A DNA stretch of 64,000 bases from Malus domestica (Eukaryota > Streptophyta > Magnoliopsida > Rosales > Rosaceae). Numbering within the stretch: position 1 is the first letter of the stretch; each line of letters starts with the position of its first letter. The notes under the pieces were generated by a model. It ran no database searches. It saw only the letters and a list, made by a program, of their open reading frames with translations, and had not been told where the DNA came from. Position numbers and translations under genes: made by a program. Shown piece by piece: positions 11,901 to 23,500 of this stretch. Location: contig NC_091677.1 in NCBI RefSeq assembly GCF_042453785.1, positions 5,675,501 to 5,739,500 on the forward strand, in the 5' to 3' direction.

Positions 11901-14900
11901 GTTGACACACAGGGACTTTCCAATTATCCAGCAGTGGTACTGTTCCTTTACCCTTGTGGGTAATAATATGGTAGCTAGACCTTCAAAATTTATGGGTCTA
12001 AACTTTGTTAGTGCTGTTTCTTTGCTATTCTTTTACCCTTCTTGGTCAGAGCGATGTAGTGGGAGCTGCAAGCTTCACGTGCTCAACTTTGGCAGAGAAC
12101 TTTGGCAAAGTTATCTGTGGTACCCATGAGCTATTGTTGCGTGTAGGAAGTGGGTGATTGAACAGTAAGATTCATGTGTTTTCTACTTCCCCAGAAGTCT
12201 TTGACAGAATGCCCATAATTTCCGCAAAACTGAGTGTGCGTGTGACAGGTGCTGACAAGGCTGGAAAAGGTTGGAAAAGTAGGTGCCTCTTCGATTTCTG
12301 ATATCGGCCCTCGTGGTCTCTAGGGAGCCCAGCTTTTGAGAAAGCGAGCGCCTCTTCGATTTTTGAGATTGGCCTTCGTGGTCTTTGAGCAGCCCAACTT
12401 TTGAGAAAGCAAACGCCTCTTCGATTTCTGAGATCAACCCTCGTGATCTCTAAGCAGCCCAGCTTTTGAGAAAGCAAACGCCTCTTCGATTTCTGAGCAG
12501 GCGCCTCTTCGATTTCTGAAGCTTCGTCGAGTGCAGATTTTTATAGGGGCTGGCATTAAGTTCCAAAGCACACTTAAATCTCCACCAGTAGAAGCTTCAT
12601 TCTTGCACTTCTAAGATCTTGATTTGTCCGACCTCTTCTCTCTTCAACACCTTTGAAAATGTCTGGCCCCTCCGACCGTCGTTTTGACTTGAACCTTGTT
12701 GAAGAGGCAGCCCCGCCTTCTCCAGACAACATATGGCGCCCATCCTTCGTCTCCCCTACTGGTCCTCTTACCGTTGGGGATTCCGTGATGAAGAATGATA
12801 TGACCGCTGCGGTGGTGGCCAGGAGCCTTCTCACTCCCAAAGATAACAGACTACTTTCCAAACGGTCTGATGAGTTAGCTGTTAAGGATTCGCTGGCTCT
12901 CAGTGTTCAGTGTGCAGGTTCTGTGTCTAATATGGCCCAACGCCTATTTGCTCGAACCCGCCAAGTTGAATCATTGGCGGCTGAAGTGATGAGTCTCAAA
13001 CAGGAGATTAGAGGGCTCAAGCATGAGAATAAACAGTTGCACCGGCTCGCACATGACTATGCTACAAACATGAAGAGGAAGCTTGACCAGATGAAGGAAA
13101 CTGATGGTCAGGTTTTACTTGATCATCAGAGATTTGTGGGTTTGTTCCAAAGGCATTTATTGCCTTCGTCTTCTGGGGCTGTACCGCGTAATGAAGCTCC
13201 AAATGATCAACCTCTGATGCCTCCTCCTTCTAGGGTTCTGTCCAGTACTGAGGCTCCAAATGATACCCCTCCGGTGCCTTCTCTTTCTGGGGCTCTACCG
13301 ACTGCTGAGACTTCTCCTAAGCAACCTTTGTGAAGGCTCCCTCTTGTGTGCTTATTTTGACTCATGTATATGTACATATTTGTAGCTTATCGGGGATATC
13401 AATAAATAAGCTTTCCTTCATTTCAACGTATTGTGTTAAATACACCAAAGCCTTCTTCGCTAAGTTCTTTGAATTTTCTTTTGTTAAAGCTTGTATGTTG
13501 AAGCTTTCTGAGTGGAGCATGTAGGTTGGGGTAGTGTTCTCTTAATTTCCCGAATGAGGAAAACTTCTCGGTTGGAGACTTGGAAAATACAAGTCACTGA
13601 GTGGGATCGGCTATATGAATCTTAGAACGCCATTGTGCTCGATCCTGTGTCATGTCCTTCGTTAGATCCAAGTACTCTAAGTCTTTTCTTAGAGTCTCTT
13701 CCAAAGTTTTCCTAGGTCTTCCTCTACCCCTTCGGCCCTGAACCTCTGTCCCATAGTCGCATCTTCTAATCGGAACGTCAGTAGGCCTTCTTTGCACATG
13801 TCCAAACCACCGTAACCGATTTTCTCTCATCTTTCCTTCAATTTCGGCTACTCCTACTTTACCCCGGATATCCTCATTCCTAATCTTATCCTTTCTCGTG
13901 TGCCCACACATCCAACGAAGCATCCTCATCTCCGCTACACCCATTTTGTGTACGTGTTGATGTTTCACCGCCCAACATTCTGTGCCATACAGCATCGCCG
14001 GCCTTATTGCCGTCCTATAAAATTTTCCCTTGAGCTTCAGTGGCATACGGCGGTCACACAACACGCCGGATGCACTCTTCCACTTCATCCATCCAGCTTG
14101 TATTCTATGGTTGAGATCTCCATCTAATTCTCCGTTCTTTTGCAAGATAGATCCTAGGTAACGAAAACGGTCGCTCTTTGGTATTTCTTGATCTCCGATC
14201 CTCACCCCTAACTCGTTTTGGCCTCCATTTGCACTGAACTTGCACTCCATATATTCTGTCTTTGATCGGCTTAGGCGAAGACCTTTAGATTCCAACACTT
14301 CTCTCCAAAGGTTAAGCTTTGCATTTACCCCTTCCTGAGTTTCATCTATCAACACTATATCGTCTGCGAAAAGCATACACCAAGGAATATCATCTTGAAT
14401 ATGTCGTGTTAACTCATCCATTACCAACGCAAAAAGGTAAGGACTTAAGGATGAGCCTTGATGTAATCCTACAGTTATGGGAAAGCTTTCGGTTTGTCCT
14501 TCATGAGTTCTTACGGCAGTCTTTGCTCCTTCATACATATCCTTTATAGCTTGGATATATGCTACTCGTACTCCTTTCTTCTCTAAAATCCTCCAAAGAA
14601 TGTCTCTTGGGACCCTATCATACGCTTTTTCCAAATCTATAAAGACCATGTGTAAATCCTTTTTCCCATCTCTATATCTTTCCATCAATCTTCGTAAGAG
14701 ATAGATTGCCTCCATGGTTGAGCGCCCTGGCATGAACCCGAATTGGTTGTCCGAAACCCGTGTCTCTTGCCTCAATCTATGCTCAATGACTCTCTCCCAG
14801 AGCTTCATTGTATGACTCATTAGCTTAATACCCCTATAGTTCATGCAATTTTGTACGTCGCCCTTATTCTTGTAGATAGGCACCAAAGTGCTCATTCGCC

Positions 14901-17900
14901 ACTCATTTGGCATCTTCTTCGTTTTCAAAATCCTATTGAAAAGGTCAGTGAGCCATGTTATACCTGTCTCTCCCAAAAGTTTCCACACTTCGATTGGTAT
15001 ATCGTCTGGGCCTATTGCTTTTTTATGCTTCATCTTCTTCAAAGCTACAACCACTTCTTCCTTCCGGATTCGACGATAAAAGGAGTAGTTTCTACACTCT
15101 TCTGAGTTACTCAACTCCCCTAAAGAAGCACTCATTTCATGTCCTTCATTGAAAAGATTATGAAAATAACCTCTCCATCTGTCTTTAACCGCGTTCTCTG
15201 TAGCAAGAACCTTTCCATCCTCATCCTTGATGCACCTCACTTGGTTTAGGTCCCTTGTCTTCTTTTCCCTTGCTCTAGATAGTTTATAGATATCCAACTC
15301 TCCTTCTTTGGTATCTAGTCGTTTATACATATCGTCGTAAGCCGCTAACTTAGCTTCTCTGACAGCTTTCTTCGCCTCTTGCTTCGCTTTTCTATACATT
15401 TCACCATTTTCATCAGTCCTCTCCTTGTATAAGGCTTTACAACATTCCTTCTTAGCCTTCACCTTTGTTTGTACCTCCTCATTCCACCACCAAGATTCCT
15501 TTTGGTGTGGGGCAAAGCCCTTGGACTCTCCTAATACCTCTTTTGCTACTTTTCGGATACAACTAGCCATGGAATCCCACATTTGGCTAGCTTCCCCCTC
15601 TCTATCCCACACACATTGGGTGATTACCTTCTCTTTGAAAATTGCTTGTTTTTCTTCTTTTAGATTCCACCATCTAGTCCTTGGGCACTTCCAAGTCTTG
15701 TTCTTTTGTCTTACTCTTTTGATATGTACATCCATCACCAACAAGCGATGTTGATTAGCCACGCTCTCTCCTGGTATAACTTTGCAATCCTTACAAGTTA
15801 TACGATCCCCTTTCCTCATTAGAAGAAAATCTATTTGTGTTTTTGACGACCCACTCTTGTAGGTGATCACATGTTCTTCTCTCTTCTTAAAGAAGGTGTT
15901 GGCTAAGAAGAGATCATATGCCATTGCAAAATCCAAGATAGCTTCCCCATCCTCATTTCTCTCCCCAAAACCATGGCCACCATGAAAACCTCCATAGTTG
16001 CCTGTCTCCCTGCCCACGTGTCCATTTAAATCTCCTCCTATAAATAACTTCTCCGTCTGAGCAATTCCTTGCACCAAGTCTCCAAGATCTTCCCAAAATT
16101 TCTCCTTCGAACTCGTATCCAACCCTACTTGAGGTGCGTACGCACTAATCACATTGATAAGTTCTTGTCCTATTACAATCTTGATTGCCATGATTCTATC
16201 TCCTACCCTCTTGACATCTACAACATCTTGTACCAAGGTCTTGTCCACGATGATGCCAACACCGTTTCTCGTTCTATTTGTGCCCGAATACCAAAGTTTA
16301 AACCCTGAGTTTTCTAGATCCTTTGCCTTACTACCAACCCACTTAGTTTCTTGTAGGCACATAATATTTATCCTTCTCCTCACCATAACTTCCACTACTT
16401 CCATAGATTTTCCCGTTAAGGTTCCTATATTCCACGTTCCTAAACGCATTTTGCTCTCTTGAACTCTACCCTTCTGTCCTAGCTTCTTCACCCTCCCCCG
16501 TCTAATAGGATCAAAGTACTTCTTTTGTGTGTCCCGGGTAAAGTTGATAGGAGCATATGCTCCCAAACAACTTTGAGTGGAGTCGTTCGAAAAGAAGTTT
16601 CTATGGCCCCCTTGCTCATTTAACACTGCATCCGGGTGCCGATGGAGATACAGCGACCCTTGCTCACTTATCACTGTGCTCAGGCCACACAGCGCGCCAC
16701 TTACGGGTGACGCCCTAGCTTTAGCGCGATTTTGTTCTGGATTCATTTTCATAAGGATTCGACGTGATCATGGAGTGCCGGCTGTCGACTACCTGACGCC
16801 CTCCCCCTCCTCCTTTATCCGGGCTTGGGACCGGCCATGTAAGACATAGGCGGAGTTACCCAACGGCTAGTTATATAAATGAAATAAATCTTTATACATA
16901 TAAAAGTAGCTATTTTCACTCAAAGTTGTGCAAAGTTTGTTTATCCATCGCTGTATTTATTGTCAGGCCTTTGAGCATCTTATTCTCTCTTTCTCATTAT
17001 TTTGTTTTAATGTGTTTATCAGGTCATCCTCGCATTATTCACAGAGATATTAAGTCGTCAAACATCCTTTTGGATAGCAACTTTGAAGCTCAGGTATGTC
17101 TGTTTATATAACCATAATTTTCATGAAAAAAAGCTTGTATCAGGTTATAGTGGTTGCTTGTAGTGCTTGTAACACGAACCCATTTCCATCTACTTCTAAG
17201 CAAGAGCCGTTTAGTAGCCTGATAATCATATTCTCCTCTTACAGTAACTGACAGCCAGAGCTTGGTTTTGCTGTTTCCGATTGCTAGTCATTTGATAGCA
17301 ATTAATGTTCTAAAGATGAATTTTCTCTTACTAACAGGTTGCAGATTTTGGGCTTGCAAAGCTAACGTTGGATTCAAATACTCATGTGACCACAAGAGTA
17401 ATGGGAACATTTGGGTAGATTTCTTCACTTTATTGGATTAGGATCCTCCCCATTTCTTCAATCTTTCTATTCATGGCATCACTTACGTTCTGATGAATGG
17501 AATTGTGTGATTTTTAGATACATGGCACCAGAATATGCAACAAGTGGAAAGTTGACGGACAAGTCTGATGTTTACTCTTATGGTGTTGTGCTATTGGAGC
17601 TAATTACAGGTCGCAAACCGGTGGATTCTTCTCAGCCATTGGGTGATGAGAGCCTAGTTGAATGGGTAAATTCATAAACATTGTTGCTATCTCCCTGTAG
17701 GTGGTGGGAGTTAATTCTTTTCAAAAGTGCGTCTATGCAAATCCTTGCGATACTATTTTTTGCCAAATTCCGTATTTTTCTTTTTCCATCAATTACGGAG
17801 GGGTTGAATTGTGTTTAGAATTTTAAAAGCATCAAGTCCAAAATTTTTATTCTCAGTTATGCATGTCATTACTGAGAATTCTCAAATGGCTCAAGTCAAA

Positions 17901-18658
17901 AGTTGTTAGTCTTGTAATTCTCAAATGGCGCGTTTAGATTACTGCTTTCCGTTGGGCATGTTTGCCGTGGAGATTTTACGTGTATTATGCTTACACTTTG
18001 ATGGATTGTTGTGGTTCAAACTGGCATGGTTAAGTCCTAGATTATAATAGCTAATTTTTCTTCCAGGCTCGACCTTTGCTTAGTCAAGCACTTGAAAGTG
18101 AAGACTTCGAAGGGCTGGCAGATTCAAGGCTGGGAAAGAATTACATCGAGAATGAAATGTTCCGAATGATTGAAGCAGCTTCAGCTTGTGTGCGTCATTC
18201 AGCTGCGAAAAGGCCACGGATGAGACAGGTATTTACAAAATATTGCATGACACTCACCCACATTTACATGTACAGAAGATAACTAATAATCGTCGTTACT
18301 TTCCTAGGTGGTAAGGGCTTTCGACTCCTTAGATGAATTATCAGATCTCAGTAACGGAATGAAACCTGGCCAGAGCGAAATATTTGATTCTGCAGAACAC
18401 TCTGCACAAATTAGAATGTTTCAGAGGATGGCATTCGGTAGTCAAGACAACAGTACGAGTTTTTTCAATCAAAGTCAGAGTAGCTGGAAAAGTAGAGACT
18501 CCCGAGAGCAAGGGTACCAGAATCAGAGAAGCTGGGCGAGTAGAGACTCTCGGGAGCACGGGGATCAAACTCAGAGCAGCTGGAGTCGAGACCAGAGAGA
18601 CCCGAGAAACCCGAGTGCTTCGATATCCATAGATAGATCTGGGATATGGAACAACTGA
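5915..18658 (+). CDS. PERK: Proline-rich receptor-like protein kinase (PERK family)
   Basis: Eight coding exons: 5915-6941, 7269-7676, 8012-8098, 17023-17093, 17338-17414, 17518-17665, 18067-18228, 18308-18658. They total 2331 nt, or 776 residues, normal for the family. Residues 1 to about 285 are Pro/Ser-rich, extensin-like, with repeated PPPSTPQA units. A transmembrane helix lies at about 292-314 and is followed by basic KKQKKRR. The Ser/Thr kinase domain keeps every key motif: glycine loop GEGGFG from about 399, Lys420 in [12 protein letters not shown] with Asp516, DFG at 534-536 and APE at 560-562. The C-terminal tail is Ser/Gln/Arg-rich with SRDSRE repeats. PERKs sit at the plasma membrane, contact cell-wall pectin and relay wall or hormone signals. 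As usual for PERKs there is no classical signal peptide. Intron 3 (8099-17022) holds a composite LINE block antisense to the gene. All splice sites are intact, so the gene looks functional. Confidence 0.93.
8519..9116 (-). mobile_element. RTE LINE 3' segment (copy A)
   Basis: On the minus strand this encodes the last part of the LINE protein, from [13 protein letters not shown] to the terminal IHIADPT, broken by frameshifts. The authentic 3' end follows: a stop within the PT-stop context, a short GGGAAAAGGCTTTG tail and TTG repeats. It is about 600 bp of sequence that also occurs, less damaged, in copy B at 13596-14190. Similarity stops abruptly near 9116, where retroelement sequence begins. 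Confidence 0.85.
10525..12353. repeat. Tandem duplication, two units of about 915 bp, with 218-bp subrepeats
   Basis: Sequence from about 10525 to 11438 repeats at 11439-12353 with an offset of 914-915 bp. For example GTGGGTAATAATATGG occurs at 11041 and 11956. Each unit also contains two copies of a shorter module of about 218 bp. That module holds TGTTGGGAGTCTGGCTCTCG, GGTTGGGCATGTTTGC and CCAATTATCCAGCA. The motif CTCTTCGATTTT recurs throughout. ORFs seen in this stretch are repeat artefacts, not genes. Confidence 0.85.
12285..12530. repeat. 65-bp tandem repeats
   Basis: The phrase GCCTCTTCGATTT starts at 12285, 12350, 12415 and 12480, an exact 65-bp period. A truncated unit starts near 12502. 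Each full unit contains a CTCGTGGTCTCT-like and an AGCCCAGCTTTTGAGAAAGC-like segment. A single diverged unit is also visible near 11360-11430. Confidence 0.85.
12659..13333 (+). CDS. Retroelement-borne coiled-coil protein of unknown function
   Basis: An uninterrupted 224-codon frame begins ATG TCT GGC CCC. Residues 1-60 are acidic and Pro-rich ([16 protein letters not shown]). Residues about 95-165 form a strongly predicted coiled coil ([20 protein letters not shown], continuing with heptad-spaced hydrophobics). The C-terminus has three loosely repeated Pro/Ser segments ([12 protein letters not shown] and similar). There is no zinc knuckle, protease or polymerase. Its position after the tandem arrays suggests a product of the non-autonomous retroelement, perhaps a Gag-like structural protein, but that is inference. 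Confidence 0.6.
   Translation: MSGPSDRRFDLNLVEEAAPPSPDNIWRPSFVSPTGPLTVGDSVMKNDMTAAVVARSLLTPKDNRLLSKRSDELAVKDSLALSVQCAGSVSNMAQRLFARTRQVESLAAEVMSLKQEIRGLKHENKQLHRLAHDYATNMKRKLDQMKETDGQVLLDHQRFVGLFQRHLLPSSSGAVPRNEAPNDQPLMPPPSRVLSSTEAPNDTPPVPSLSGALPTAETSPKQPL
13594..16752 (-). CDS. RTE-type LINE endonuclease-reverse transcriptase, intact ORF
   Basis: A single 1052-codon frame without stops, as expected for RTE-clade non-LTR retrotransposons. Residues about 100-330 form the apurinic endonuclease-like domain, with [20 protein letters not shown], the GGDLNGHVG loop and [10 protein letters not shown]. Residues about 560-830 form the reverse transcriptase, with [39 protein letters not shown] and the catalytic FADDIVL. 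A conserved C-terminal region follows ([36 protein letters not shown]). It nicks target DNA and copies its RNA at the nick. The stop TGA is supplied by the adjoining retroelement sequence, because the native 3' tail is missing in this copy. So the ORF could be translated, but mobility of this exact copy is doubtful. Confidence 0.92.
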   Translation of the reverse strand: MKMNPEQNRAKARASPVSGALCGLSTVISEQGSLYLHRHPDAVLNEQGGHRNFFSNDSTQSCLGAYAPINFTRDTQKKYFDPIRRGRVKKLGQKGRVQESKMRLGTWNIGTLTGKSMEVVEVMVRRRINIMCLQETKWVGSKAKDLENSGFKLWYSGTNRTRNGVGIIVDKTLVQDVVDVKRVGDRIMAIKIVIGQELINVISAYAPQVGLDTSSKEKFWEDLGDLVQGIAQTEKLFIGGDLNGHVGRETGNYGGFHGGHGFGERNEDGEAILDFAMAYDLFLANTFFKKREEHVITYKSGSSKTQIDFLLMRKGDRITCKDCKVIPGESVANQHRLLVMDVHIKRVRQKNKTWKCPRTRWWNLKEEKQAIFKEKVITQCVWDREGEASQMWDSMASCIRKVAKEVLGESKGFAPHQKESWWWNEEVQTKVKAKKECCKALYKERTDENGEMYRKAKQEAKKAVREAKLAAYDDMYKRLDTKEGELDIYKLSRAREKKTRDLNQVRCIKDEDGKVLATENAVKDRWRGYFHNLFNEGHEMSASLGELSNSEECRNYSFYRRIRKEEVVVALKKMKHKKAIGPDDIPIEVWKLLGETGITWLTDLFNRILKTKKMPNEWRMSTLVPIYKNKGDVQNCMNYRGIKLMSHTMKLWERVIEHRLRQETRVSDNQFGFMPGRSTMEAIYLLRRLMERYRDGKKDLHMVFIDLEKAYDRVPRDILWRILEKKGVRVAYIQAIKDMYEGAKTAVRTHEGQTESFPITVGLHQGSSLSPYLFALVMDELTRHIQDDIPWCMLFADDIVLIDETQEGVNAKLNLWREVLESKGLRLSRSKTEYMECKFSANGGQNELGVRIGDQEIPKSDRFRYLGSILQKNGELDGDLNHRIQAGWMKWKSASGVLCDRRMPLKLKGKFYRTAIRPAMLYGTECWAVKHQHVHKMGVAEMRMLRWMCGHTRKDKIRNEDIRGKVGVAEIEGKMRENRLRWFGHVQRRPTDVPIRRCDYGTEVQGRRGRGRPRKTLEETLRKDLEYLDLTKDMTQDRAQWRSKIHIADPTQ

Positions 18659-20307
18659 GAGTTCAACCAACTGTTTGAGCCAGGCTAAGCTGTGTTGTGC
18701 TGCTCATTTCTTGTAAATCCTACACATATCTTATCATTTTTCCATTTATTTTTTGTATTCTCTGCTAACATGATTTTGTTGCCAGGATCCCAATTTCTGT
18801 ATTCTTTTTGTAATTTAGATTCATTGATGCAGTATATTGTATCTGTATTTGTTGTTTTAATAGAAGTATATAATTTTATTATTCTGAATTATCTTCTCTC
18901 CAAATTACTATGCATTAAAGTTTTTCCCGCCCTTAGAAAAGTAGCACGCCTCTATACCCTTCTCGGCCATGTGACTAAGATTAAGATAATCTGTATCTCC
19001 TAGTTGTAGATGACCGACACTTATATACCTTTCTCCACCTTTTAGTTAAGATCAAAATAAGATGCAACTGTGTGGGCTGTATATGCAACCGGTTAATCTT
19101 AACTTTTCTTGAATCAAAAGCAAAAACGAAAGGCAAACATGTCAACCACAAACTAATAAGGGTCTTTTCATTCCAAGTATAAAGGGATGGTTGGTCCGAA
19201 TCCTCATTCAAAATGAAGGTACCTACTAGAATACGGTTCTCACAGAGTTCCCGAAATTCCATTTTTGGTCACCGTATTTAATTGTTTATCAAACTATGTG
19301 TTATGGGCAGTGGATTTTGAGGACATGAAGAAGCTAATGAGAGATGAAGAAATAAGCCAATTGGAGTGAGTGGTTGTTGCAAAGATGGGTGATTTGGATG
19401 GTCTTTGTGATGCTTTTAGAGGATGCCATGCAATTTTTCACACCTCCTCCTTTATTGATTCACATGGTATCTTCAGTTATTCGATGATTTTGATTGTTCG
19501 CTTGCACCAGAGTTTGATACTCCTTCAAGTGGATGGACTAGTTTAGAATAATTTTCTAAAATTTTGTGCATGTATATGAAACTCGGGAACAAATGACATT
19601 TCTTGAAACTGAAGGGGCAAGAAATGTTATTGAAGTAGTCATTTCCTCTCTTCTTGCTGCCATTTGGACTTGAAGAAGCGACTATGAAGACAAGAATATC
19701 ATTTTGATGAGTTCAGCTGAACCAATTAGGAATCATGCAAAGAAAACAAGGTATACAAATATAAATATATAAATATTTGAGGCCTTGGAGTGAATTTTGT
19801 ATTTGATAATTATTCACACCAAATAAGATTTTAACAAATTCATAATTTTATTGTCATCGCCATTCTAAGGAAGGTATCTTGCAATCCAAATATAATTTTT
19901 TTTTTATAGAATTAATGCATGATGAATTTTTTGGAGTGCCGAGAACGGCTTCCAATAAATAATCAGGACAAGGGGAAAGAAAATATTCAAAACAAATTGG
20001 TAAAATTGAGTAAATCTAGAAATAATTGGGCTTTCACTTTTGTTTTTCTGAGATCAAAAAATTATTGGACCTAATTGAAAAACATCAAACCCAAAAGGCC
20101 AACTTACCTAACTGAATTAAGAAAACGTCCTCCGAACGACGTCGTCGGGCGTCGAAAGAAAGGAATAGGAGAGTGTGGAGAGTTCGGTTGCGCCGCAAGA
20201 AAACTAACCAGTACAAAACGACTCTCTATCTCTCTTTGTGATCGGAAGAACTAACGAACGGAATCAAACCAATCAATCAAGCGATCGAGAAATCAAGAAG
20301 TGAAGAA
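18659..20307. other. PERK 3' flank and TMEM33 upstream region
   Basis: The left part probably holds the PERK 3' UTR. The right part (about 20100-20307) is the promoter and leader of the next gene. No other gene, RNA or bounded transposon is supported. Confidence 0.5.
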
Positions 20308-20487
20308 ATGGGGGAAGAGAGAGAGGACCCACAGCAGCTGAAGAGAGTGGCGGCGGCGGCCTACGACTACGAGAACGACCCCAGATGGGCCGAGTACTGG
20401 TCCAACATCCTCATCCCTTCTCACATGTCCTCCCGCAGCGACGTGATCGACCATTTCAAGCGCAAGTTCTATCAACGCTACATCGTC

Positions 20488-20544
<57 letters not shown>

Positions 20545-23500
20545 TTCTTTATGCAGTTTCTTTAATCTAAGTGATTACCCTGTATCGATTGGTTGTTAAT
20601 TAGCATTTATTTCTTCGGAATTTGGACTCTGAACACTTGAATCTCAATTGGGTTTCTTCTGTTTTGTGCAATTCGGGTCGGTTTTCCAATTGGGTAATTG
20701 TGGGTTTTGTACTCTGTTTCTTTGTTTGATGATAATTTGGGTTATTGGTTTTGCTTTCTCCGAGTCCTCGATCTTTACTACTGGGGTTTTTCTTTGCAAG
20801 ATTTTACGTTTTGGGAATTCGAATTGGAGGTGCTTGAATGCATGCTGGCCCGCTATAGAACCTCATTCGAATGTAGGGGTTCGATTTTGGAAAGTTTATG
20901 CAGGATTCAGTAGCTCTTTCAATTGTTGATTCAGTTGATTTCTTTTCTTTTAGATTTCTGAGTATAAGTGAGATCTTGCTACCTTGTTTCCAAAGGAATA
21001 GTTTTTGACACATGAGTGCAACTTTAAAGTCAACATTTGGTTGAAGAATTATGCTTTAGGGAATTCTGTTTGTAGTTTTATCATAGATTAAGAGTGCCTT
21101 GTTGGTAGATGTTTTGGGGGAATGTAATTTGGTCGGAGATGCATGGATTTTGTTAGATTTTTGTTAATTCCGTGCATCTTAACAAAGTTTGTACTTGGAT
21201 TTTGTGAATAGGATCCTGAGCTTATGGTAGACGCGATATCATCAGGCAGTTCTTCTCAGCCAAAGAGACCATCTGCATCGTCCCGGACAACAAATGACCA
21301 AACTCAGCCCCGTAGCGCAGGTTGGAATGCTTTAATTTTTTGGGTACAAAAGTTAGATTTGCCTAAATTGCTGTTTCCCTTAGAAGAAATGAAATTTATC
21401 TTAAAAGAAAACTCTAGTTGCTTTCAGTAGCCTGGAATTTGTTGATTATAGTGAATTGACCTTGAATTGGTGCTTGTAGGTTCAACTCCCAGAACTCCAG
21501 GGACAGCAGCAGCAGCTCCTCCAACTTCTCTGCGTTGGGATCGAAAAACCATTGAGTTTTCTGTAAACGCTTGGGTACAATCAAGTCTACTCATGCATTG
21601 ATAGATAGACACGAGTAACCTATATAAACACGCGTTTATATCCACATATATGCACAGAGAATCAGCTTTCTTTTATTTTCTTATCTATCTGTCAAACTAT
21701 TTCCTTATAAGGCGTATGATGTTTATAAATCAGCCTGATTTTGAAGAAATATCATATGACTTATCGTAGGTTTTTTTGTTTGTTATTGACCATTCACAGT
21801 GTATCTTGTTCCCTTGCAACCATGTTGTCTATTGACAGTCTCATAAACAGTTTTCTGTGGAGTTTACGTTTTACTTTTTATTAACTGCTTATTCACTTCT
21901 CTGAGCCTGAATTATTCTATCTTTTGACTCTATGGTTTTTCAAATGCAAAGAAACTGCTGTAATGTCATTCTGGTTCAGTTGGGCAAGGGTCTTTCTTTA
22001 TGACAACTATGTATGCCTCTTTTGAATCCAAAACTTACTTTACCAATTTAGAGAAAAAAGTTCAAACTATTCATAATTTAGGTGTTAAAATTGGCCTCTT
22101 GCTAAGTTCTGCTTAGAGTTTAATAAGTCTCTGTTGTTATTGGTTCAGTTTGTTTGTCTTTCTTCCCCGCAGGTGTTTCTTGTGGCTGTGCTTGCAATTT
22201 TCCCACTGGTGCCTAAAAACCTTTCAGATAGGGCATATCGGCTTTCCTTTATGGGCACTGCATGTTCGTCTCTGTATTCCTTGTACTCACTGTATGGGGT
22301 AGATATACTTTCTCATATTCACTTGCTTCTTACTTCATTAATTTGGATGTGCTGCCCTTGTTCATAATTTATTAACGCACCCTTTACTTTTCAGAAACCA
22401 AGGGCTTGGAACTTGCAGGCTTTGCAAGTTTACTTTCAGTCAATAATCACGACTAAGGATTTTATCTACTTGATATACTGCATTACCTTTGTCACATCAC
22501 ATCTTTGCCTAAAATGTGAGCATTCCTTAAATCCTCAAGTTTCCTTCTCTATTTTCTTCTTTCTATGTTTTCAACCTAAGTTAGCCTCATTTTCTTGTTA
22601 TGTCTAGTTTAATGGTGCGATCTTTATTTCAGTTGCACTGATTCCCATTCTCTGTCGGGCTCTTGAACATGTTGCCAAGTTCCTTAGGCGCAATTTTAGT
22701 CGATCCTCATTGTACAGGTAGAAGAGTTGATGTTTAACAATGTTGCTTGATATTTTCTTGTGGTGTTTGAATCCAAGTTTTATTAAGTTGAGAATTGGTA
22801 ATTCTGAGTGCTGGGCATGAGGATTGTTTTCAGGATTCTTGTAGTGCTTTTACTTTTGGTTTGATGTTCAGTCCAGTCTTACTAAATAATACCTTACTGA
22901 CGATGAGTTGAAATCTACTTGTGTTCTTTACTAAGCAATCGATTTCTCTTTCTGTCATGGTGAACAGGAAGTACCTGGAAGAGCCTTGTGTTTGGGTGGA
23001 GTCTAATACAACTACCCTCAGCATACTCTCTTCACATGCTGAGGTCGGAGTTGGCTTCCTTCTGATTATATCATTGTTCTCGTGAGTTGCTTGGAACCAT
23101 TTTCTCTGCTGCTTTTTTACCAGTCACAGATGTGTTCTTATTCCATTGTTATTATGCTTTTGACTTCTAACATTTCGTAATTTGTGATGTATATTTGTAG
23201 GTGGCAGCGCAACATTGTACAGGCATTCATGTACTGGCAGGTGCGTGTGTTTCCGTTCTTTTCTTCATAATTATGGTTATGGAATGGTATCTTTGTTCCT
23301 GAAGCTAAATTGTTTCGATTATATTGAACACACACACACACACACACACCCCACAAACACACAAATGGATACAAGCACATGAAAGTATGCACCGAGTTAG
23401 TGCCCCTTGCATCACATTTCAAACGTTGTTCTTCTGATATCTCAACCTTATATCAGAGCCTAATGAATTTCCTCCCTCCTTGCCTCCTTGGAACACATTT

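Larger units (their letters stand above)
9117..13595 (+). mobile_element. Non-autonomous retroelement remnant with internal tandem arrays
   Basis: This sequence between the two LINE parts shows no reverse transcriptase. It begins with LTR-like sequence (acacaagatgtacgtggttcac and ggctacgtccacgg, motifs also in the solo LTR at 45781-46139). Large tandem arrays follow (10525-12530), then one 224-codon ORF with a coiled coil (12659-13333) and an AT-rich tail. I see no matching LTR pair or target duplication of its own. It is probably a truncated large non-autonomous derivative of an LTR retrotransposon. The resemblance to repeats common in apple-type genomes is from memory. Confidence 0.55.
8519..16857 (-). 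mobile_element. Composite RTE LINE block in PERK intron 3
   Basis: An 8.3-kb block is bounded by exact 20-bp direct repeats ACCCAACGGCTAGTTATATA (8499-8518 and 16858-16877). These are the expected length of LINE target duplications. The left end is the 3' end of an RTE-type LINE on the minus strand, with the short repeat tail (tgttgttgttgt read on the minus strand). The right end is a LINE 5' end. In between are LINE 3' segment A (8519-9116), a foreign retroelement remnant (about 9117-13595), and a nearly complete LINE B (about 13596-16857). A and the 3' part of B cover the same part of the LINE, so the inside has been rearranged rather than simply nested. Confidence 0.8.

Noticed and set aside
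10244..12477. Several 60-110 codon ORFs in the tandem arrays
   Set aside because: They repeat with the arrays and have no independent coding character.
12285..12530. CRISPR-like regular repeats
   Set aside because: Repeats are contiguous without unique spacers, lie in a plant retroelement, and belong to a nested tandem array.
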